A stretch of DNA of 64,000 nt from a virus: IMG/VR virus record IMGVR_UViG_3300042332_000866, positions 1 through 64,000 of that record; one strand, written 5' to 3'. The number at the start of each line of letters is the position of its first letter. Within the stretch, counting starts at the first letter, position 1. Below the pieces are notes generated by a model that saw only the letters and a program-made list of their open reading frames with translations, ran no database searches and had not been told where the DNA came from. The position numbers were made by a program, and so were the translations under genes. Positions 16,959 through 26,900 of this stretch are shown one piece after another.

Positions 16959-17578
16959 TGACTTTCTCCCAATACCAACAGCTTCAAGGATTTGCCAGAA
17001 AAATGATCGCTGACAAAATAGCGGCGATACAACCGAGAGCAGGCAACTTATTCAGCGTCGTAGGCGATGGAATTGCCGTTGAATTACCAAAGGATTCTAC
17101 AGTAGACGAACAAACCGAAGAGCGATGGGTGTTTACTCTGTACTGCCGACGCCGATACATAAATATCGGACAAGGAGAGTATGATACCGAATGGTCCGAC
17201 TGGGTTGTTGCTGCTTGGGCACCGAGAACTAACTCTGCGATCCTATCGACGAGTTTCTGGGAGCAAACATCTTTCTTCAACGTCATTCCAGACGAAGAGG
17301 AAGCTCAGCCGTTCGGTAGGTCGGTAGAGGTGGATTTTCAGATCCGCACGTCACCAAGACCTTTTCCAGGCGGCGGCTGGCCAAGTTTTGAAGATGCGGA
17401 GTACCGATCGCCTATCGAACTCACTCTAGATGAAAACATCATGGAGCAAGGCCGACCCATAGAAACCGTAGAGACCTACAAAATAAAACTCCATCGCAGC
17501 GGGCATCAACAGACATTTAACCCCGAAACACCCAACACGTTCTATGAGTTGAGGCCCACAGCTTTTACGAGACTTTGA
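16958..17578 (+). CDS. Tail-region structural protein, unknown
   Basis: The 206-residue protein is mixed alpha/beta with aromatic-rich segments (EWSDWVVAAWAP; TSFWEQTSFF). It has no known motif. It sits between the fibre half and the tail proteins and is probably a virion component. Confidence 0.7.
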   Translation: MTFSQYQQLQGFARKMIADKIAAIQPRAGNLFSVVGDGIAVELPKDSTVDEQTEERWVFTLYCRRRYINIGQGEYDTEWSDWVVAAWAPRTNSAILSTSFWEQTSFFNVIPDEEEAQPFGRSVEVDFQIRTSPRPFPGGGWPSFEDAEYRSPIELTLDENIMEQGRPIETVETYKIKLHRSGHQQTFNPETPNTFYELRPTAFTRL

Positions 17579-17629
17579 TCGTATCCAGCTTGACTCCTAC
17601 AGTGCGTCAACTAAAATCAGCATCAAAAT

Positions 17630-18694
17630 ATGGCTTATCCACAAGAACGCAGAACTCAAGTCTTTACCGGCCCTCGGTTTGATAACCGCGTGTACCGAAA
17701 AGGTAAAATACAAGGTTACAGTCAAAATCAAAACCTAGATCCACGGCGATCAGGTGCTGATGCCGCAGCTATGTTGGAAGATCAGGCAGGTATCAAAGCC
17801 GATAGTCAGGGAAATTGGGGGTCAGTTAGAGATTATCAACGAGATCTGCTTTTAGGGTCTCAACAGCGTAATTCTCTGTCTCCCGGAGTCAAAGCTGGGT
17901 ATGGCTCGACGCTGCGTACGCCGTTAAACTCGAACCTTACTCCTCGAAACTTCTCTGAAGGTATCCGTCAACGTAACCAGACTCTTACCCCCGGAGCACC
18001 GGCTATGTCCCGCGAACAACGTATTGCTCAATCGCAGCAGGAAGGGACTTTCGACACCATTCGCGACAAGTACAATGCTGAGAACGCTGGTTCTGGCCTA
18101 CGGATGAACCGTTTCGGAAATATCCGTCAGGTAGCTCCGCAGACTGAAGGAATGAATGCTGCTTCGCTACCAGACTATCTAAAACGCCCTAACCAAGCTC
18201 TTGACCCAGACACTCCGGGAGGAGCTTCCGCAGCTGCTAGGGCCAAAATGATGCAGCCCCGTTCAGCTCTTGGAGCCTTGACTAAAGGGCTAGATTACAG
18301 TCTAACAGCTGGAAAAACAGGTTCTGCGCCAGCAGGAACTTCAGCCACACCGACATCAGTGTCGGCGGCTACGACAGCAGCCCCAAGTCAACAAGACATG
18401 AACCGAGCTGCTCTTGAAGATCGCGCTTCAGGTTTGCGTCTCCTGCGTGAGATGAGCCAAACGCCACTTCAAGTTACAGCTACTGAAGGCGGTAAGAGTC
18501 TCGTCGGCAAGTATGGAACAGGTTCATCTACGGCTACTACCGGATCGGGTAGAAAAGAAGGCATGATCAACGGGAAACCCGCTTCAGAAGCTCTTCAAGA
18601 ACTCGCCAATAAACCTGGGATCGCTCGCAAAGGTGACAAATATCAGCCACAGAAATGGTCAGCAGAAGATCTTCGCAAACTGAAAGCTAAATAA
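17630..18694 (+). CDS. Disordered Gln/Arg/Ala-rich virion protein candidate
   Basis: The 354-residue protein is low complexity, with many RN, QR and TPG segments and an Ala/Thr/Pro-rich linker (about 225-250). No enzyme motif is visible. Such disordered proteins occur among internal or ejected virion proteins near tail genes. It ends with a TAATG overlap with the next gene. Confidence 0.65.
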   Translation: MAYPQERRTQVFTGPRFDNRVYRKGKIQGYSQNQNLDPRRSGADAAAMLEDQAGIKADSQGNWGSVRDYQRDLLLGSQQRNSLSPGVKAGYGSTLRTPLNSNLTPRNFSEGIRQRNQTLTPGAPAMSREQRIAQSQQEGTFDTIRDKYNAENAGSGLRMNRFGNIRQVAPQTEGMNAASLPDYLKRPNQALDPDTPGGASAAARAKMMQPRSALGALTKGLDYSLTAGKTGSAPAGTSATPTSVSAATTAAPSQQDMNRAALEDRASGLRLLREMSQTPLQVTATEGGKSLVGKYGTGSSTATTGSGRKEGMINGKPASEALQELANKPGIARKGDKYQPQKWSAEDLRKLKAK

Positions 18695-19635
18695 TGGACA
18701 CACGTTTCACCGTCGCCGATTGCCGAGCCGCCCTCTATACCGAGGTCGATGCGACGGACATCAATTCGGCCTTGTTCCTGCCTGCGCTGAACGAAGTGGT
18801 TGAGTTTTTCACCTACAACGGAGCTTGGAAAGGCAACACCCCAAAGGTGACTATCCCAGCCTCAGACGGTTTTTTCACTCTTCCACGTTGGTATAGCAGC
18901 GTGTTGACTCTTCGCTATCAACGAGTTCCGCGTCCCATCTTCTCGCAATTCTACGAGTTCTCTGAGTCTGGCCCTGGGGAACTCCTAGATACAGATTCGT
19001 TTTATGGCGTGCTGGCTGATATGGGGGATGGATTCGCCACTCAATCAGACATCGCTACCGCAGGAACGCTTCGAGTAACTATCGGCGGTGCTGGAGATGC
19101 AGCCAAAGTTATCCGACTCTACGGGACGGATGCTTCTGGTAACGTCATTTACGATACGTCAGGAAACCAAGGCATCAACCTGACGACAGCAAATCCCTCA
19201 GCAGATACAACTCAGGTATTCGCCACAGTGACAGGTATCCAAGCTCCAGCCAACATGACGTTGCCTTGGACGCTGAGCGTGGTAAACGGCGGCATCCCGA
19301 CGCAGATCGGTTCATACTACCCTGGCGAAACTCGCCCATCCTACAAACGCTATCGTGTGGGTAAAACTGACGAAGCGATCCACACTATCTGCCGCCGTCG
19401 ATTCATCCCTTTAGTCGCCGAGACAGATTGGGTAATACCCGGCACTCTCCGAGCTTTACGTTACGGGCTCAAAGGACTGGCTTTTGAGAAAGCCGGACAA
19501 CTCGCTGAAGCAGATGCGTGTTTTACCCGAGCACTTGGTTTCCTCAACGATGAAGCCAAAGCCTCCCGTGGCGGTGCTCGCCCGATGCTAAATATCACCA
19601 CTGAATTGTCCCGAGGAGTTCAAATCGGAGCTTAA
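18694..19635 (+). CDS. Tail protein, possible head-tail adaptor or tail tubular protein
   Basis: This 313-residue protein has a helical N-terminus (FTVADCRAALYTEVDATD), a beta-rich middle with an inserted Gly-rich Ig-like domain (about 125-205), and a helical C-terminus (LKGLAFEKAGQLAEADACFTRAL). This helix, beta insert, helix layout is seen in podovirus tail tubular A or adaptor proteins that join the portal to the nozzle. The assignment is tentative and based on layout and synteny. Confidence 0.55.
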   Translation: MDTRFTVADCRAALYTEVDATDINSALFLPALNEVVEFFTYNGAWKGNTPKVTIPASDGFFTLPRWYSSVLTLRYQRVPRPIFSQFYEFSESGPGELLDTDSFYGVLADMGDGFATQSDIATAGTLRVTIGGAGDAAKVIRLYGTDASGNVIYDTSGNQGINLTTANPSADTTQVFATVTGIQAPANMTLPWTLSVVNGGIPTQIGSYYPGETRPSYKRYRVGKTDEAIHTICRRRFIPLVAETDWVIPGTLRALRYGLKGLAFEKAGQLAEADACFTRALGFLNDEAKASRGGARPMLNITTELSRGVQIGA

Positions 19636-19637
19636 TT

Positions 19638-20969
19638 ATGCCTAAAACCCCTAGTTTTGAAGAGATGTTTGGAGTTGGCAGCGTGCCGATTGCGAGCTAT
19701 TTCAACCTGCCGGAAGGCGCTTCAGCAGATACTCGTTTCTCGCCTGAAGCTCGCGCTCTGCTCGGACAAGGGGAGGAGTATGCTCGCGAACAAGCCGCTA
19801 GAGAAGCGGAACTCGCTGCCGAAGAACTGCTTGGCGGAGCGGCTGGAATGTCAGATGAGCAGATCCAGCAACAGTTGATCCAGAATCCGAGGATGTTTGG
19901 GACTCAGGCAATCCAGCCGTTGAGTGGCTACATGCAGTATCGGCAGAGCACATCTCCAATGAGTGACGAGGTGCTTGGACCAGTCATCGAAGCAAAAATC
20001 ACCGATCCCTACCATAAAGAGCGCTTCCGCAACCGGATGCTGCAAGATGGTTTGTCGGCAAACGATGCTTACGACGCTTACCTCACGGACGAGTACAATA
20101 ACAAGTTCGAAGTGCAGCTGGCTGAAGCAGGTGTCCCAGAGACTGAGTATGGGAAGCTGAAGACAGCTTCAGGTAAGTTCGACCCCGTCGCCGTGCCTCG
20201 CGCAGTGGCAGCAGCGAAAGCGGCTGTTAAGCTGAGCGGAACAGGTAAAAAAGTTGCTCCTATAGATGAAGAAGTCGAGTTCCTCAAAGACGCGATTGAG
20301 CAACGCCAGAAGATCTTTGAAGCAACGGGCCGAGCCGACAAACTAGCTGAAGATCCAGTGATGGCTGACTATATCACTCGTTATGAGAGAGCTGCTACGG
20401 AGAAACTTGCGGGGTTACGACAAGCCCCTAAAGCAAAAGTCACAGAACTTCCTAGCACAAGCGGAGCACCCCAAGTTGCCCCTACAGCAGCTACTCCTAC
20501 ACAAGGTTTCAGAACGCCAGAAGAACGTCTGAAAGCAGTAGCTGAGGCGGAGAAAGAAGCTCCTGTAAAACAAGCTATAGATAGCGCTTGGACTCAACAG
20601 AAAGCAAACTTAGCAGAACAGATACGGAAAGTCTATGGGGATAACCCAGAAGACATTGTGTTAGCCGCCAGAGCAGTTCTCAGCGGTGAATCTGATCCTG
20701 AAGCTAATCCTGCTGAAATCGAAGGTGGTCAAGCTAGCTACCTAGATTACCTTCTTCGTAAAACAGGTCGCAAAGCTAATGAAACAGCTTTTGAGGAACC
20801 TGGGAACAGACGAAAAACTCTTGGTATAGGAACTCAAAAAGTCAAAAATGACGAACTTCTACAAGCGTGGGCAAGAGATGTCCTAGCTCTAGCAGCTCAG
20901 TTACAACAATCTCCTACAACAACTCAAAAACCCGCTGGCAATATCAAAGGTTTGCAGCAGATTGAGTAA
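19638..20969 (+). CDS. Internal virion protein candidate, helical
   Basis: The 443-residue protein is helical and charged, with Gln/Ala-rich blocks and long runs with coiled-coil character (about 55-90 and 205-265). No catalytic motif is visible. It ends in a TAATG overlap with the giant virion protein gene, so the two are likely made and packaged together. Confidence 0.65.
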   Translation: MPKTPSFEEMFGVGSVPIASYFNLPEGASADTRFSPEARALLGQGEEYAREQAAREAELAAEELLGGAAGMSDEQIQQQLIQNPRMFGTQAIQPLSGYMQYRQSTSPMSDEVLGPVIEAKITDPYHKERFRNRMLQDGLSANDAYDAYLTDEYNNKFEVQLAEAGVPETEYGKLKTASGKFDPVAVPRAVAAAKAAVKLSGTGKKVAPIDEEVEFLKDAIEQRQKIFEATGRADKLAEDPVMADYITRYERAATEKLAGLRQAPKAKVTELPSTSGAPQVAPTAATPTQGFRTPEERLKAVAEAEKEAPVKQAIDSAWTQQKANLAEQIRKVYGDNPEDIVLAARAVLSGESDPEANPAEIEGGQASYLDYLLRKTGRKANETAFEEPGNRRKTLGIGTQKVKNDELLQAWARDVLALAAQLQQSPTTTQKPAGNIKGLQQIE

Positions 20970-23900
20970 TGCCAAACTACCTTGTAGAACTTGACGATGG
21001 ACGAAAATTTCGTGTAGAAGCTGAAACACCTCCGACAACAGAGGAAATTTTAGCCTATCTACAAGCTCCCGCAGCTGCACCCGCTGCCGACCAACCCGGT
21101 CGTCTCGGCAGTTTCGCTTCCAGCGTAGGTCGAGGCGCGTTGTCTGTCGTCCCAGGCACGGTTGGAGGAGTCGGCTACGCTCTAGGCTCGGACACACTGA
21201 CAGGCGCTGCCGACACCATCGAAGGTGGTATCAACCGAATGCTTCCAGTGAATCCTGAATATCAAGACGAGTTCTTGATGAAGGCAGGCGGAGCTATTGG
21301 TCAAGCTGGGGGCATGTTGGCTACAGGCGGCTTGCTAGGTGCGGCGGGTAAAGGTCTTGCCTTGTCCAGAGGTCTTGCTCAAGGTGCCGCAGCCGCTAAA
21401 GGTGCCGACCTAGCTAAAAACGTGCTTCTAGGCACTGGGATCGCACAAGGCATTCGCGGAGGCGGTCAGGAAGCTGAGAAGTACGGTCTGCAAGGTGGGT
21501 CTGCCTACGCCCGTGCTCTTCTTGGAGGAGCCATCGAAGGTCTGTCAGAGCGCTACTTGTTTGGAATGGGAACAGAGCTTGCACCTGTGAAGAAACTTCT
21601 CGGTGACGCTGCGGAGAAAGGCGTTGGCGGTATCGTCAAAGCCGCAGGCACAGAAGCAGGTGAAGAAGCCGCAGCCCAGATTGGCGGTAACGTCGCCACC
21701 TCTATTCTTGCACCCTACGGTGTTCAGACTCCAGGCGCTTTTGAAGGCGCTGGAGAAGCTGCTCTACTCGGCGGTATTGCTGGTGGAACAATCGGAGGAA
21801 TCAACGCACTTATCCAGCCATCACCCACTATCGAAGGTGAAACGATGGTTCCACCAGCAGGCACCGAGCCACCAGCTACTGCTGCCCAAGAACCCGAGGA
21901 CGACTTCGGACTGGCCGCGTTCCAACAGGAGATTGAACAGATCGTTCAGAATCCAGACCCTATTGTTCCTCTCCAGCAGACAATCAATCAAGCCGCTGTC
22001 ACATCAGTTAAAGCTAAAGCTGACTTGTTGCCTGCGACCGCAGCAGTGATCGAGGCTGGCGGATTGGCACCAGCACCGACACCTGTTGCAGCGCAACCAG
22101 CGGTTGTCGCACAAGCCACCAGAGAGGAACAGCTTGCACAGCTGAGAAATAAAATTCGGCTCGGATTAAGCGCAAAAGAGCGTGCAGACATGGAGCAGCA
22201 ACTCGCACAGGCAGAGGACGAAGGTGTCCTATCTGATGTATTTGCTGAAGAGCGTCGTAAAGCCGTGCAACGAGAAGACTTCCTTCGCCGTCAACGAGAT
22301 CTCGAAGATGAACGCCAGAGACTCGCCGACCAAGGTATTCTCAAAGACGTATTTGCTGAAGAGCGTCAAAAAGCTATTTCCCGTGAACAACCCACCCCAA
22401 CAATCGAGGAAACCACCCCGCCCGAGCAGCCAATACCAGCAGTCGAAGAGGCTCCTGCGCCTACTCAGCGGGCCATCGCTGAAGAAGACAAAGCCGAGCT
22501 TGCAGAACTGGAAGATTTGATGAGCCGCCGTGGACAGGCGCAGAACAAAGTCAAAGGGGTGAAGTTCTCCAAGAAAGACGAAGCCCGGTTTCAAGAACTC
22601 GGAGCTAAGCTCCGTCGTTATTTTTTCGAGACGGTTGACCCAGTCAATGACCCGGTTGTGGGGGAGGACATCTATGACCAACCCATTCGCCAGTCTGCGC
22701 AAGGGACATACTACACGGTTGAAAAAGGTCGAATCCGCACAGGCCCATGGTTCAAACTCGACCCTGAATATGTACGTCAACAGGATGAGCTTCTCCGTCA
22801 GGAAAAGGCGGTAAAAGAGGCTCCTGCGCCTGAAATCACCTCCGAAGAATTTCCGAATGTCGAAAATGTGATTGACGAGCCGGGGGCGGCTGAGGTAGTT
22901 TCGGGGATGGAAGAACTAAACGAGACCTACCAGCAATTCAGAGATCGTAAATTGCGGGAACTTGAGAGTGAAGATACTTTTCAAGACTTAGAAGCATCAG
23001 AGAAAGCAGACATCTTAGATGATTACGCTGACTTAGGAACCTGGGGAGAATCTTTGGTCAAAAGAGCCGAAACAGAACAACTCAGCGAAGAGGTGCTTGA
23101 TGATTATGTCGATAGATTTGGATTAGATACCTATGCCATTCGTTTTCGTGGAAAAGCGGAGCAGCGGCAATATAAGCCAAAAGCAGCTAGACAACAGCTC
23201 GGTAAAGAATCTTTGGATGTCAGAACCAGAGGACAAAAAGCGGCAGACACTCGAAAGGCGAAGCAAGCTCAACCCCCAAAAACCCAACCCGCCGCCGAGA
23301 AACAGGCTGCGGAGACGCAGGGAAAGAAAGGTCGCGCACTACCGACCTTCTCTCCTCCACCGAAAGAACCTTTCAAACCTTCTGCGGAACGGTTTACTCA
23401 ATTCTACGTTGACGCAGGTATCCCCGAAGCAACAGCCGCCAAGAACGGGGCAAAGCTGATGCAAGTGGTTGAGACAGGGGAGTGGTCTGATTTACTCCAT
23501 CCAGACAACAAAAAGTCCCGAGCTATATGGGAGACTTGGACTGGTAAGAAGTTGCCAAAGGGACTGGCTGCCAGTAAAGCTGCCGTCGCTGAGTTCGTCG
23601 CTGAGTATCGAGCTGAGAACTTCACCACACCTGCTTCAGAACTTTCGGACACAGAACTCAATGCAGAAATTCTGCGTCTTGCCGAGCAGGGAATGAAGCC
23701 ATCCGCTTCGCAGACTCTCAAAGACCGGGCTTTGGAGCTTTCAAAAGAGTTCCAACTTCGCCAAGAAACAGGAAAGGCGAAGGCCGAAGACTCTTCAATC
23801 AAAACTCGTAGAGCAGCCATTGCTCGAAAGGCACTAGCCTTCACAGGTGGTAAAGGAACTGTGGGCAACCTAGCAGGAGATTCCTTTGCGCAGATGCGTG

Positions 23901-26900
23901 CTGATCTTCTGTCGGAGATAACAGGAACGAAGGTGCCTAAAGCAAAAGCTGGTATCAACGCTTTGATGAAAGCATTCTACCAAGAGTTCGGCATCGCGTC
24001 TGACACTGAAGCTGGGATGCAGAAAAAGTTGTCTCAAGCTCTTCAAGAGGCTGTAGCACCCACCGCCCCAGCCCCACAGGCCGAGCAGCCTGCGCCCCAG
24101 CGTGACACGTCGAAGCCTGAGATACCCGCTGAATTGAAGGAAAAAGGAGTGTTGAGTTTTGTAGAGAAGAGCAAAGATGCGGAGACCTTCGACAAATGGC
24201 TCACAGACCAAGGTGTTTCTGATGCGCAAATAAACCCTGAAAAAGGGGACGGTGGAGCTGGCTACTTGTATTTAGATCGGGGGACTGAAAAAGTAGGACA
24301 GTTTTCATGGAGTCCGAAATCAAAAACCGGAGTGGATTCACGCTTAGTTTTCAAACTACCTGATGGCAGGAACGTCGTCTGGCTTATAGAGACACAGAGT
24401 ATCTACGAGGTCGATCCAACCAAGATTGATCCGAATCCTTACTTCAAAGAGGAGACTGCTTTCGAAAAGCCATCAGAACAGATGTCTCCTGAAGAGGCTT
24501 GGGCAGAAGAACAATCCGTGATGGGAAAAGCAGCGTCAAAAGCTGATACACGCATGGTTCACGAAATGGATGTGAACACAGCTCTCGGTAAAAAGAAACC
24601 AGTCTCCAAAGCCGCCGTGGACGCCTACGGCATCACTCTCCCAGAAGGCTACGTCGCCGAGGGCGAGCTTTATGTGTATCGTCCGGGAGGTGAGGTGAAG
24701 GCGGATAAAACTGAGCTAGCCCAAGTAGGTGATGAAGTAACGTGGGTAGCTGCGGGGAAAGAGGCTCAAGGTACTGTTTACGCGATCCGAGGTGATTCTG
24801 CAGACATCGACTATTTCGGACCAAAAACTGTCCCGCTATCAGATTTGAGTATTGTCCGCAAATCTGGTCGCAGGATTGCTCAAGAAAAAAGAGACGCAGA
24901 ATCAGCTAAATCTGAATCACCGCAAAAAACCCAAGAACAAGAGCAACTAAAACCGAAACGTAAATTCACTAAGGATGAGGTAGCTTCTTTGGAGCAAGGA
25001 AAGACACCTGAAGGCTGGACGTTTGATAAAGACAGATCATCTACAGAAGGTGTTTTTATCACCGATAAGAAAGGTCAGACGTGGAAAGTCGAGGTGCAGT
25101 TTTCACCGACTAAAATACTAACCTTAGTCAAAGGTGACGAAACCTACTCTTTCAGTGCGCAACCTACAGCTCCGGTTGAGTTCGGTTCCACCAACGCTAC
25201 TATCTCCACTCCAGAAGGCTACCAAGCCGCTAGAAAAAGGGTTGCCAAAAAGATCGGAGGTCAGACGAACGTCGGCGGGATGCTCGACCCTGTTCTCTTG
25301 AAGGATATTATCGCCATCGGCGCTTTCTACATCGAAGGTGGGGCACGCAGTTTTGCATCATTCTCCGCCAAGATGATCGAAGATTTAGGGGAAGGTGTGC
25401 GCAAATACATCCAGCCTGCCTACGACGAGCTACGCAAACGCACAGACATTGACACGACGGGGATGGACCCGGTAGAAGCCGTGGAGACAGCTCCTGTGGC
25501 TGAAGCGCCACCAGCGCCTGCTCCTGCTAAAGTAGAGGCCGAAGCACCTAAAGCACCTAAAGCGGCTCCGGCCCAAGCTGCTCCGAAACCTGCTCCTGCC
25601 GCAGCAGCGGAGCCAGGCGTTGTCCCCATTGCCAATGACCCAGTTGACGTGCAACGGGCAGCACTTGGTCTTCCTCCAATTATGCGAATGACAAAGGAAG
25701 CCTACACATTCCAGCAGATGTGGTCTGATGCTGAGGCGGCAATGGCAGCTAACCCAGAACGAGGTAAAACACTCGTCAATACGCTGAACGATAAACCTCG
25801 CAATATCAGCGCTCTGGAAGATGCGATCCTTCTGCGTGAACGTGTGAACCGAGTAAATGCTCTTGACCTCGCTATGATCGAGTTCAACGAAGCTCCGAAA
25901 GGCAACAACGAAGATCAGAGAAAAGCGCTGGACAACGCTATCACGTCGCTCACGGAACTCGACAACGCTCTTGCGGTAGCAGGCACCGAGCAGGGACGTT
26001 CTTTGAATGCCCGCAAGATGCTAGCGAGACAGGACTACACACTAGCTAAGATGATCTCTACGCTACGTGCGGCGAACGACGGAAATTTGTCAGAGGCAGA
26101 TATAGCTACGGTCACACGTCTTCAGAAACAGCTCGAAGAAACTCAGAAGAAACTCGCAGAAGTGGAATCTGGGCAAGCTGATCTCTTAGCAGACCGTCTA
26201 GCTGAAGCTGAGAAAGTCGCTTTTGAAGCAGGTCGTCAGGAAGTTCTTAAAGACATCGAAGACCGCGCTAAAGCGGACGCTGCGAAGGTAGCTGAGATGC
26301 AGAAACGTAAGGCTGAGTATCTGGCCGCAAAGAAAGAAGCTGCCAAGACTCCAAACAAATGGGAAGAAATTCGTGCTGCTGCCCGAGCTAGAAACGCTGA
26401 ACTCCGCAGCAATCTTTACAGTGACGTGGTGCTCGTCAAAGCCGCTTCGATGGCTGTGAACGATGTTATCATCGGCGCTACCTACATCGCTGAAGGCGTC
26501 ACTAAGTTCGCTGACTGGGTCTCCAAAATGCGTAGTGAGGACATCAACCTCACGGATGACGAGATGCAGCAACTTTTCAAAGAGTCTAAAGCATTCGATG
26601 CAGGTGAAGAATTACCTGCTTCAGAAGCTCCTCTCAAGACTCGGAAAACAAAAGCTCCAGCTATCGACAAGGTCAAAGCTATTGCGGCTGATGAAGAGCA
26701 ACTCGACTCCCGCACGGTTTACAACCTGGTTGTGGAGAAGATGAAGAAACGGGCAGAGGAGAGCAAAGCTGCCAAGCTGCTTGAAATGAGTCCTGCTGAC
26801 CTGACCAGCGTCATCAGTGAAGTCACTGAAGACGTTCGAGAGTTCTTCCCCGACATCACTGAGCGTGAAATCCGTGACTTGTTCTCTGGCTACGGTAAGA